Positions 1 to 6,407 of a DNA stretch of 9,406 nt are shown piece by piece. The position numbers were made by a program, and so were the translations under genes. Source of the stretch: Crocinitomicaceae bacterium (GTDB lineage: Bacteria; Bacteroidota; Bacteroidia; Flavobacteriales_D; Crocinitomicaceae). Position 1 is the first letter of the stretch. Each line of letters begins with the position of its first letter. The stretch is taken from positions 1-9,406 of the forward strand of contig DORI01000233.1 in NCBI GenBank assembly GCA_003512365.1. Direction: 5' to 3'. A model generated the notes under the pieces. It had not been told where the DNA came from and ran no database searches. It saw only the letters and a list, made by a program, of their open reading frames with translations.

Positions 1-518
1 CCAAAAACGAGTTTTACCCGGGAGATTATTTTCGTCATGTCGTGAACTTTCAAGATTCCTTTCCAGAACGCGTGAATGATACCATCGCAGCACACAAGCA
101 CAAAACAATTCAACGGCTTATTAAGGGAGGGGATCATTTCTATTCCTATTTATATACTGCTTTACTTTTGCGACAATATCAATCGCAATGGGAACGTGCT
201 GGATTCAGCCTTGCTAATCGACCTGATGTTCTCGGAACTTTGTTTAATTTAGGTTATGAAAAAAGTAAACCTAAAAAAGATCCGCAAGTTGGAGGATCCT
301 TATTCGTAATTGGTGAAAAAGAATATACCTTTGGAGGAATTTGTTTTGAATTTTACTATTCAGGAGAATTACAAAAAGAATTCCCCATTACAGGTAGAGG
401 GTTTATCCCAGTAAAAGAACTAGAAGAAAACAACAAAGAATTTCTAGCTAATAAGAAGAAAAAAGAAGAAGAGGATAAAAAAGCAAAAGAAAAAGCCAAA
501 AAGGAAGCGGCAATCTAA
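1..518 (+). CDS. C-terminal part of a protein of uncertain type, possibly lysozyme-like fold
   Basis: The reading frame is open from the window edge (first full codon at 3) to a TAA at 516-518, so this is the 3' end of a longer gene. The GTG at 42 lies inside it and need not be a start, because the residues before it (FYPGDYFRHV) read on smoothly. The visible part has a helical stretch (LYTALLLRQY), then W..AGF, then RPDVLGTLFNLG, then an FGG..FEFYYSGELQ segment. This order loosely recalls the end of DUF1402 and other lysozyme-like proteins, where such a helix precedes a TLYN(L/I)G motif. That comparison is from memory and weak. The last 35 or so residues are almost only Lys, Glu and Ala (purine-rich DNA about 451-510), probably a charged helical tail. 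The stop overlaps that of the converging LysM gene by 4 bases. Confidence 0.7.
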   Translation, partial: KNEFYPGDYFRHVVNFQDSFPERVNDTIAAHKHKTIQRLIKGGDHFYSYLYTALLLRQYQSQWERAGFSLANRPDVLGTLFNLGYEKSKPKKDPQVGGSLFVIGEKEYTFGGICFEFYYSGELQKEFPITGRGFIPVKELEENNKEFLANKKKKEEEDKKAKEKAKKEAAI

Positions 519-1432
519 TTAGGAATTTTTAGAATTTGACCTATTTGAATTGTATTGGAGCGAAGATTATTAGTTTTTTTTAATTGCGATACAGAAATAT
601 GATATTTAGCTGCAATTCCAGATAAAGATTCCCCAGATTTAACTTTATAGTATTTATACCTTGGTTTCGTAACAGTTTTCACTTGTAATTTTGGTTGTGA
701 GATGGTATATTCAGTAGCACTCACTTTATTTTCTTCTGTATGAGAACTATCAATTAATACACTTTCAATTTTTGAAGCATCAAACGTACCATATTTATAG
801 AAATGCTGTCGAATATTCACCGAACCTTTAAAATCACACAACTGATTGCCGTTCCAATCATAATAAACCCTCACATTTTCGTTGAATTCCAAAAATTTAT
901 GAGCACTCATTCCATCGTAAATTCGATGCATTCTTGGCAATTGCTTTGAGACAGCAGAAAGACCTCCACCAGCAGAACCTCGACTATCTACTCGCACATA
1001 TGATTTTCCATCTGTACTTGGACCTAAGACGGCAAACCAATATACTTTTAAGGTAACTGGATTAATTTGAATATAAAGATTTTTAATGTCAGAATGAAAA
1101 CCTTTGTTGCGAATTTCTTCAAGTCCCTTGTTAATTTTCACATTTAAATATCCTCCAAAACGGTCCATTCTTCTCGCATTGAATGAATGAAGCGCATCAT
1201 AGGTATATGGAATACCCTGAGCACAAAACGAATCGCAAACTAAAATATCATTTATTCCTAAACTAATAGTGTCTCGGTTAATTTTCTTAAAGCGAAATGA
1301 ATAGATTTCAGGAATCTTTGTGCTATCACTCGGTTCTGTTCCACTTGTGTAGCTCAACTGAGAGAAAAGTTGATTTGTTATTAAATAAATCAGCGAAAAG
1401 AAGAAAATTTTGAAATTATAAACTCTTATCAT
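515..1432 (-). CDS. secreted protein with C-terminal LysM domain
   Basis: A 305-residue protein. The N-terminus (MIRVYNFKIFFFSLIYLI, then NQLFSQ) is a Sec signal peptide, probably cut near FSQ, so the product is periplasmic or outer-membrane associated. Residues about 261-305 form one LysM domain: YYKVKSGESLSGIAAKYHIS, later NTIQIGQILKIPN. LysM domains bind N-acetylglucosamine in peptidoglycan. The central part (about 60-225) contains RMDRFGGYLNVKIN, INPVTLKVYWFAVLGPS and YVRVDSRGSAGGG; I cannot assign it to a known enzyme family and see no recognisable catalytic motif. A Lys/Thr-rich linker (about 230-260) joins it to LysM. A Bacteroidota -7 box lies 17 bases before the ATG. It converges on the upstream rightward gene, so the two are not in one operon. 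The secreted LysM assignment is firm; the function of the central domain is open. Confidence 0.88.
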   Translation of the reverse strand: MIRVYNFKIFFFSLIYLITNQLFSQLSYTSGTEPSDSTKIPEIYSFRFKKINRDTISLGINDILVCDSFCAQGIPYTYDALHSFNARRMDRFGGYLNVKINKGLEEIRNKGFHSDIKNLYIQINPVTLKVYWFAVLGPSTDGKSYVRVDSRGSAGGGLSAVSKQLPRMHRIYDGMSAHKFLEFNENVRVYYDWNGNQLCDFKGSVNIRQHFYKYGTFDASKIESVLIDSSHTEENKVSATEYTISQPKLQVKTVTKPRYKYYKVKSGESLSGIAAKYHISVSQLKKTNNLRSNTIQIGQILKIPN

Positions 1433-1449
1433 TCTAAACTGAATACTCC

Positions 1450-1457
1450 CAAAAATA
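1450..1457 (-). promoter_or_regulatory. Bacteroidota -7 box for the LysM gene
   Basis: On the minus strand this reads TATTTTTG, an exact match to the TAnnTTTG box used by the Bacteroidota housekeeping sigma factor. It ends 17 bases before the ATG, giving a short leader of about 10 bases. A TTG stands 15 bases upstream, a little closer than the usual 17-23, so the -33 element is uncertain. Confidence 0.5.
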
Positions 1458-1596
1458 CGACCAAATCCATTCCAAATAACGATTATTCTTAAGTTTAACC
1501 TAATTTTTAACTTTTAATAGTAATTAAATTGTAACGAAATCAATTAAACTCGTTAGAAAGTGCGTCATCAAGACTTTTTTAATCAACATTAAAAAT

Positions 1597-1665
1597 GCCA
1601 ACCGATCTGACAAGGCACGGTGGAAAAAAGATGTGAAGCAACTGCTTAAAAATAATATGGCTTCC
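1597..1665 (+). ncRNA. possible structured leader or small RNA (tentative)
   Basis: CCA-A-CCG at 1598-1604 can pair with CGGTGG at 1618-1623, a six-pair stem with one bulged A and a 13-base loop. It is followed by an A-run and a small AAGC-AACT-GCTT hairpin at 1637-1648. The block is GC-richer than the DNA around it and lies 45-110 bases upstream of the small gene at 1709. It does not match any riboswitch or RNA class I recognise, and there is no T-run to end a free RNA. It could equally be the decayed end of a gene, since one frame reads NRSDKARWKKDVKQLL before a stop. Confidence 0.2.
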
Positions 1666-1708
1666 CTCCTCTTCTCTTGATGTTATTGGTAATAGTAAAT
1701 ATTTTTAC

Positions 1709-2098
1709 ATGATGAATAGAACAATAGACAACAACATTGAGGTAATTGAACCGGAAGTTAAAATTGAGGTTAAACAAGAAATCTTAGAGGAAAAACAAGT
1801 AATCATTCATTGTTCGATATATTGCACTCCTGGCATGTCAGTCCGAATATGGAAGTCTACTTTCCTACTTACCGAGGATGGGCAGCGTATTCCGCTACTA
1901 TTTTGGGATGGCATATCCTTGTTTCCAGAGTGGACGCCAATTTTTCATAAAGGAAACTTTCAATTTACGTTAATATTTGCTGGTCTGTCCTCTGATTGTA
2001 AAGTCTTTTCACTCATTGAAGAAATTAACCAACCAGGTGGGTTCTATGTAGGAAATATTCGTAGAAATAAAACAGATGTTTACCGTGTGGAAATTTAG
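1709..2098 (+). CDS. small conserved-looking protein of unknown function
   Basis: A 129-residue protein with no signal peptide or membrane segment, so probably cytoplasmic. Residues 10-34 are rich in Glu, Lys, Ile and Val (IEVIEPEVKIEVKQEILEEK), looking like a charged lead-in. The core has VRIWKSTFLL (45-54), an aromatic FWDGISLFPEWTPIF stretch, FTLIFAGL (about 86-93) and a C-terminal PGGFYV...RNKTDVYRVEI (109-129). From memory, small Bacteroidota proteins of unknown function share this plan: RIWK-T-, a WT in the middle, a TLIF-GL-C-F-L-E segment and an RNKTDVY end. Alternating hydrophobic residues suggest a beta-sandwich, which is inference. ATG codons at 1709 and 1712 are adjacent and either may be used; an in-frame TGA at 1634-1636 rules out a much longer start. 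It stands alone, with long gaps on both sides, so context gives no function. Confidence 0.8.
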   Translation: MMNRTIDNNIEVIEPEVKIEVKQEILEEKQVIIHCSIYCTPGMSVRIWKSTFLLTEDGQRIPLLFWDGISLFPEWTPIFHKGNFQFTLIFAGLSSDCKVFSLIEEINQPGGFYVGNIRRNKTDVYRVEI

Positions 2099-2511
2099 TC
2101 GGCGCTAATTAATCCCTCTAATTTGATCCAACTTTAGCTAATCTGGCAAAAATTATCTTAATTATCTTTTGGGTCAACTGTTCCTTAATTGGAGTCTTAT
2201 CAGTATTATTAAATCATTCTATATTTTTAATATTCGCGAAGGTTTTGGTTTTTCAGTCCATATGCCAAATTAAAAGACTACAAATAACACAATTTGACAT
2301 TTTTTTTCTGAGAAAGTAAACTTGACTAATCGAAAATAAAGATTTGATGAAAAAGAAATTTTATTTCGATCTATTAAAAAAAATGTACCAACACAAAATC
2401 AAACCGATAAAAAACCAATTGAAATTCCAAATTTAATTGTACTTATCAATACCCAAAAATTAACAAATAACTTTTAACTTTGCATACCAAATTATTTAAA
2501 ACAAACATAGT
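2099..2511. other. 413-base AT-rich intergenic region
   Basis: No supported gene on either strand. The sequence is strongly A/T-rich with runs such as the T8 near 2301. A 29-codon Lys-rich frame (2347-2436) exists but looks like chance. I found no convincing hairpin terminator after the gene ending at 2098. The only clear signal is the promoter box at 2475-2482 for the following gene. Confidence 0.6.
2475..2482 (+). promoter_or_regulatory. Bacteroidota -7 box for the trhO-lgt-lipoprotein unit
   Basis: TAACTTTG is an exact match to TAnnTTTG and ends 29 bases before the trhO ATG, giving a leader of roughly 20 bases. No TTG stands at the usual 17-23 base distance upstream; the nearest is at 2437-2439, too far. 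Confidence 0.55.
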
Positions 2512-3624
2512 ATGCACCTGTGGAATACGTTAAATAAGGAGGAATTGGAAATGCATTTGCGTGAGGTAGGCCATGAATTTGTCACCATCTCGTTTTATCA
2601 ATACGCAAAGATTGTCAATCCTCGGTTATTTAGAGATCACCTTTTCTTGATGTGGTCAAAATTAGATGTAGTCGGTCGGACTTACGTAGCTAAAGAAGGA
2701 ATCAATGCTCAAATTGCTGTTCCAACTAAAAATCTCGCTCAATTTCGGGAGGAATTGTATGAAATTGATTTTCTGAAAGGCATTCGCTTGAATTTTGCCG
2801 TTGACGAAAGTGAAGCAGAATTTCCATTTTTGAAATTGAAAATCAAGGTTCGAGATAAAATTCTAGCTGATGGGTTGAACGACGAGTCCTTCGATGTTAC
2901 AAACAAAGGAATTCACTTAAATGCTGAAGAATTTAATAAGCTAACTGACGCGGAAGAAACAATATTGATTGACTTTAGAAATCATTACGAATCGGAAGTG
3001 GGCCATTTTAAAGGTGCCATCTTACCTGATGTTGACACATTTCGTGAATCACTACCTTTCATTGAAGAAACGTATTTAAAAGGAAACGAAGACAAGAATA
3101 TTGTGATGTATTGCACTGGAGGTATTCGCTGTGAAAAAGCTTCTGCTTGGTTTAAACACAAAGGCTTTAAAAATGTACATCAATTGGAAGGTGGTATTAT
3201 AAAGTATGCAAATGATTGCAAGGAAAAAGGACTTGAAAATAAATTCATAGGGAAAAATTTTGTTTTCGACGAACGAAGAGGAGAAAGAATTTCAGAGGAT
3301 ATAATCTCGGTTTGTCATCAATGTGGAGCGCCTGCGGATGTTCATACCAATTGTTTAAACGATGCTTGTCATTTACTTTTCATCCAATGCCACGCCTGCA
3401 AAGAAAAAATGGAGAATTGTTGCTCAGACGAATGCCTCGAAATGATTCATTTACCTGAGGAAGTTCAAAAAGAACGAAGAAAAGGGCTCAACAACAGTAA
3501 TAAAATCTTTAAAAAAGGAAGATCAGAAAAACTAAAATTTAAATCTAATAACGAAAAACCTTTACCTTTGATAGAACAATTAAAACAAGAGGAAGGTGTG
3601 GTTAGCAATAAATTGGACTGTTGA
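2512..3624 (+). CDS. trhO: tRNA uridine(34) hydroxylase, rhodanese family
   Basis: A 370-residue protein of the TrhO/YceA family, which uses O2 to form 5-hydroxyuridine at position 34 of certain tRNAs in the cytoplasm. The N-terminal domain carries the family's conserved YVAKEGINAQIAVP segment. The rhodanese domain spans about 135-235: LIDFRNHYE around 153-159, the active-site loop CTGGIRCEKA with C201 (and C207), and LEGGIIKY at 225-232. A C-terminal cluster of nine cysteines between 268 and 308 (CHQC at 268-271, C281, C286, C293, C296, C303, C304, C308) matches the Cys-rich tail seen in many family members and probably binds zinc, which is inference. The last 60 residues are Lys-rich. The ATG at 2512 sits just after a good promoter box. 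The 3' end overlaps the lgt start by 29 bases, suggesting shared transcription and coupled translation. Length and motifs are complete. Confidence 0.95.
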   Translation: MHLWNTLNKEELEMHLREVGHEFVTISFYQYAKIVNPRLFRDHLFLMWSKLDVVGRTYVAKEGINAQIAVPTKNLAQFREELYEIDFLKGIRLNFAVDESEAEFPFLKLKIKVRDKILADGLNDESFDVTNKGIHLNAEEFNKLTDAEETILIDFRNHYESEVGHFKGAILPDVDTFRESLPFIEETYLKGNEDKNIVMYCTGGIRCEKASAWFKHKGFKNVHQLEGGIIKYANDCKEKGLENKFIGKNFVFDERRGERISEDIISVCHQCGAPADVHTNCLNDACHLLFIQCHACKEKMENCCSDECLEMIHLPEEVQKERRKGLNNSNKIFKKGRSEKLKFKSNNEKPLPLIEQLKQEEGVVSNKLDC

Positions 3625-4432
3625 TTCTCAACTAATAGAAGGCCTTAAAACGCCTAATTTATATGGATTACTTTTTGTTGGTGGGCTGACATGCGGCTAT
3701 TTCGTTGTGAACGCTATGTTTAAAAAAGAAGGGATGCCTGAAAAATCAATGGATCAGCTCGTACTTTACATGGTACTTTCCACGATTATCGGTGCTCGAC
3801 TTGGGCATGTGTTTTTCTATGGTCCGTATTGGGGTCCGGAAGGTTATTTTAGCAATCCAGGTGAAATTATCAAAGTTTGGGAGGGAGGGCTCGCCAGTCA
3901 TGGTGCAGCAGTAGCGATTCTTGTTGCGCTTTGGTATTATTCTCGCAAGGTTGTAAACAAGCCATATTTATGGATACTAGATCGGATTGCACCTGCCATT
4001 GCCATCGCTGGATGCTTTATTCGATTAGGAAATTTAGTAAATCACGAAATTGTAGGGGACCCAACCGATGTTCCATGGGCGTTTAGTTTTCAGTTTTATT
4101 ACAACGAAGAAATTGGAAATTTCGACCCAACTCCTAGACATCCTGCTCAACTGTATGAGGCCATTTTATACTTATTGTCATTTATTACACTGATGTATAT
4201 GTACTGGAAACTGGAAAAATGGAAGCAACCAGGTGTTGTTTTTGGTTTTTTCTTAATTTTTATTTTCGGCGCACGTTTTCTTGTAGAATTCGTTAAGCTA
4301 GGTCAAACTGCCAACGACGATTCTATTTCTGTTTCTACTGGACTTAATACAGGGCAATGGTTGAGTATCCCGTTGGTTCTCGCAGGAATTTATTTACTTT
4401 ATCGTTCAAAAAAAGTTAGCCATGAAAATTAA
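3596..4432 (+). CDS. lgt: prolipoprotein diacylglyceryl transferase
   Basis: A 278-residue inner-membrane enzyme that transfers diacylglycerol from phosphatidylglycerol to the lipobox cysteine of prolipoproteins, the first step of lipoprotein maturation. Visible signatures are Y23 in LYGLLF, GARLGHVFFY, GGLASHGA with H102, RLGNLVNHEIVG with R143, N146, E151 and G154 (the numbering of the catalytic residues in E. coli Lgt), HPAQLYEA at 182-189, and FGARFLVEF with R227. Several hydrophobic segments fit the usual seven-helix topology. The only usable start is GTG at 3596: a TAA at 3581-3583 closes the frame upstream, and the next in-frame ATG is well inside the first membrane segment. The N-terminus MWLAINWTVD resembles that of Bacteroidota Lgt proteins, which supports the GTG. 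The purine run AGAGGAAG before it is rather close to act as a ribosome site. It overlaps trhO by 29 bases and the lipoprotein gene by 11. Confidence 0.96.
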   Translation: MWLAINWTVDSQLIEGLKTPNLYGLLFVGGLTCGYFVVNAMFKKEGMPEKSMDQLVLYMVLSTIIGARLGHVFFYGPYWGPEGYFSNPGEIIKVWEGGLASHGAAVAILVALWYYSRKVVNKPYLWILDRIAPAIAIAGCFIRLGNLVNHEIVGDPTDVPWAFSFQFYYNEEIGNFDPTPRHPAQLYEAILYLLSFITLMYMYWKLEKWKQPGVVFGFFLIFIFGARFLVEFVKLGQTANDDSISVSTGLNTGQWLSIPLVLAGIYLLYRSKKVSHEN

Positions 4433-5279
4433 CGCTATTTGCTCTATTCTAATTTCGGTTGTTCTATACTCTTGTGGAACTGATAACAATTCAGGTACAG
4501 GTGAAAATAATCAAAATAAATCGGCAAGTACTGAAGCTGCCATATCAGCATCGGAAAAAGAACCTGAAGGTATTGAAATTGGAAAAATAAAAATAATACT
4601 TAAAGGTGTGGACGGTTCTGAGGAATCTTGGATCGACTATATGTTTTACAAGTCTGATAAACTAGACGCGGAATACAAGAGAACAGTTAATGAGATAATC
4701 CATTCCAACCTCTACACCAATTTTGAAGGAAATAGAAAAAATGCCAAAGCTGAAATCAGTAAAAGGGATTTTCAGCAATCCTTGGAAAAATTCGAGAAAG
4801 ATTACAAAGATCTCCTGAATGAGACAGAAGGCGAACCATTCTCGACAATGCCCTGGAACATGACACAAACATTCAAAATAGATACAACACTCATTTCCTA
4901 CATTCAATTAGAGTGCTCCTACGCAGATTACACAGGGGGAGCGCATGGAAACTATGGGACTTCAAAATTTATTATAGATCGCACTACAGGAAAACAACTC
5001 ACCGTATCAGATTTAGTAACGAGTACAAGAGAATTAAACAAACTAGTAGAGAAATATTTGAGAAAGGCCTATAAAATTCCGAATGGACAACGTTTGGATG
5101 AATTTGGTCTTTTTGAAAATGCCATAGAAGCAAATAATAATTTTTATTTCGACGCTAAAAATAACACCTTGAGCTTCGACTACAACCCTTATGAAATCGG
5201 ACCATATTCAATGGGAATGGTGTCAGTTCCAATTGATATTGATGCCTTAAATTCTATCTTAAAAATAAAGTTCGAATAG
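4422..5279 (+). CDS. DUF3298 (RsiV/PdaC-type) lipoprotein
   Basis: A 285-residue lipoprotein. The signal peptide ends in the lipobox VVLYSC with the lipidated cysteine at C18. The residues after it (GTDNNSGTG) lack the acidic cluster that directs some Bacteroidota lipoproteins to the cell surface, so a periplasmic position is more likely (inference). After a Ser/Asn/Glu linker, residues about 50-165 resemble the DUF4163 half and residues about 165-285 the DUF3298 half found together in PdaC and RsiV-like proteins. Marks of DUF3298 are YTGGAHGN at 170-177, TGKQLTVSDLV and FDYNPYEIGPYSMG. RsiV binds lysozyme and PdaC acts on peptidoglycan, but DUF3298 is not itself catalytic, and no deacetylase domain is present here; the exact role is unknown. 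Its ATG lies within the end of lgt (11-base overlap), so it is probably translated from the trhO-lgt transcript. Confidence 0.88.
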   Translation: MKINAICSILISVVLYSCGTDNNSGTGENNQNKSASTEAAISASEKEPEGIEIGKIKIILKGVDGSEESWIDYMFYKSDKLDAEYKRTVNEIIHSNLYTNFEGNRKNAKAEISKRDFQQSLEKFEKDYKDLLNETEGEPFSTMPWNMTQTFKIDTTLISYIQLECSYADYTGGAHGNYGTSKFIIDRTTGKQLTVSDLVTSTRELNKLVEKYLRKAYKIPNGQRLDEFGLFENAIEANNNFYFDAKNNTLSFDYNPYEIGPYSMGMVSVPIDIDALNSILKIKFE

Positions 5280-5320
5280 AAAGTGTAATTTTGACATTAA
5301 GTATTTTAGTAATTTCCTTT

Positions 5321-5328
5321 TATATTTG
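5321..5328 (+). promoter_or_regulatory. Bacteroidota -7 box for pdhA-pdhC
   Basis: TATATTTG matches TAnnTTTG exactly and ends 17 bases before the pdhA ATG, giving a leader of about 10 bases. A TTGAC stands at 5291-5295, 27 bases from the box, farther than usual for a -33 element. The 66-base gap after the lipoprotein gene has no clear terminator, so some read-through from upstream is possible. Confidence 0.5.
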
Positions 5329-5345
5329 TAATCTAAAATTGAAGA

Positions 5346-6401
5346 ATGGCGACAAAAGAAGCTAAAGCGAGTGATAAAAAACCGATTAAAACTGTAGATA
5401 AAACAGCGAAATTTGGTAAAGAGACATACGTTAAGTGGTATCGTGATATGCTACTTATTCGAAAGTTTGAAGAGAAGACTGGTCAATTGTACATTCAACA
5501 GAAATTCGGAGGGTTTTGTCATTTATATATTGGACAAGAGGCTATTGCCGTTGGAACTGCTAGCGCTTGTCGACCGACAGATAAACATATGACGGCATAC
5601 AGGGATCACGCACATCCGATTGCATTGGGAACTGACCCAAGAGTTTTAATGGCTGAACTTTACGGAAGATCAACGGGTTGTTCCAAGGGTAAAGGAGGAT
5701 CCATGCACTTTTTTGACAAATCCAAAAACTTCATGGGAGGTCACGGAATTGTAGGTGCGCAAATTCCAATGGGTGCCGGTGTTGCCTTTGCTGAAATGTA
5801 CAATGGTACGGAAAACGTGGCATTTGTTTCCATGGGTGATGGCGCTGTCCGTCAAGGTGCTCTTCACGAAACTTTCAACATGGCGATGTTGTGGAAAATT
5901 CCTGTAATATTCATTATTGAAAACAATAATTACGCAATGGGAACATCCGTTGAACGCACAACCAATGTGACGGATTTATCAAAAATTGGACTTTCGTATG
6001 AAATGCCTTCAAAGATTGTGAATGGAATGAGTCCGGAAGATGTGCACAATGCCATTGAGGAAGCAGCAAACCGCGCACGCCGAGGTGATGGACCTACCCT
6101 TCTCGACATTCGAACATATCGATATAAAGGTCACTCCATGTCTGATCCTCAAAAATATAGATCTAAAGAGGAAGTTAATCAATGGATGGAGAAAGATCCA
6201 ATTGAACATTGTTTGGACGTCATTACTAAAAATAAATGGCTATCCAAAAAAGAAGTGGAAGAAATTGAAGCTTGGGTGAAAAAAGAAGTAGATGAATCCG
6301 TAGAATTCGCGGAAAATTCTCCTTATCCTGAAGCACATGAGATTTACGAAGACGTTTACACGCAACAAGATTACCCTTACATTAAAGAATATTTAGCATA
6401 G
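5346..6401 (+). CDS. pdhA: pyruvate dehydrogenase E1 component, alpha subunit
   Basis: A 351-residue thiamine diphosphate enzyme subunit. With E1 beta it decarboxylates pyruvate and passes the acetyl group to the lipoyl arm of E2, feeding acetyl-CoA to the TCA cycle. Residues about 1-25 are a Lys-rich leader not seen in all homologs. The ThDP/Mg2+ motif runs from GDG at 164-166 to NN at 193-195 (SMGDGAVRQGALHETFN, then FIIENNNYAMGT). The cofactor-contacting loop YRYKGHSMSDP (H263) matches the loop that carries the phosphorylated serine in the mitochondrial enzyme. HLYIGQEAIAVG and YRDHAHPIALG are also typical. Acetoin or branched-chain 2-oxoacid dehydrogenase E1 alpha are relatives, but the paired E2 and the strong resemblance to bacterial and mitochondrial PdhA favour pyruvate. 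It lies 6 bases before pdhC. No pdhB is present in the window; in many Bacteroidota it lies elsewhere. Confidence 0.95.
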   Translation: MATKEAKASDKKPIKTVDKTAKFGKETYVKWYRDMLLIRKFEEKTGQLYIQQKFGGFCHLYIGQEAIAVGTASACRPTDKHMTAYRDHAHPIALGTDPRVLMAELYGRSTGCSKGKGGSMHFFDKSKNFMGGHGIVGAQIPMGAGVAFAEMYNGTENVAFVSMGDGAVRQGALHETFNMAMLWKIPVIFIIENNNYAMGTSVERTTNVTDLSKIGLSYEMPSKIVNGMSPEDVHNAIEEAANRARRGDGPTLLDIRTYRYKGHSMSDPQKYRSKEEVNQWMEKDPIEHCLDVITKNKWLSKKEVEEIEAWVKKEVDESVEFAENSPYPEAHEIYEDVYTQQDYPYIKEYLA

Positions 6402-6407
6402 AAAGAT

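Larger units (their letters stand above)
1433..1708. other. 276-base divergent intergenic region
   Basis: This region separates the leftward LysM gene from the rightward small gene. The left part (to about 1560) is very AT-rich and holds the LysM promoter. The part from about 1561 to 1680 is richer in G and C. It contains two small inverted repeats and a frame open from 1528 to a TGA at 1678-1680 that has no ATG until 1657. No clear -7 box was found for the gene at 1709: the nearest, TATTTTTA at 1700-1707, lies against the start codon and differs at the last base. Confidence 0.6.

Noticed and set aside
42..44. GTG as the true start of the leftmost gene
   Set aside because: The frame is open to the window edge with protein-like residues before it, so the gene most likely begins outside the window.
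1700..1707. TATTTTTA as a promoter box for the gene at 1709
   Set aside because: It differs from TAnnTTTG at the last base and ends one base before the ATG, which would put the transcript start inside the gene.
2347..2436. 29-codon Lys-rich reading frame starting MKKKFYFDLLKK
   Set aside because: Short, made almost wholly of A/T-rich codons in an A/T-rich gap, no -7 box right before it and no family resemblance; likely chance.
3877..4086. Plus-strand 69-codon frame inside lgt
   Set aside because: It is out of frame with the strongly conserved Lgt signatures GGLASHGA and RLGN, so it is a shadow.
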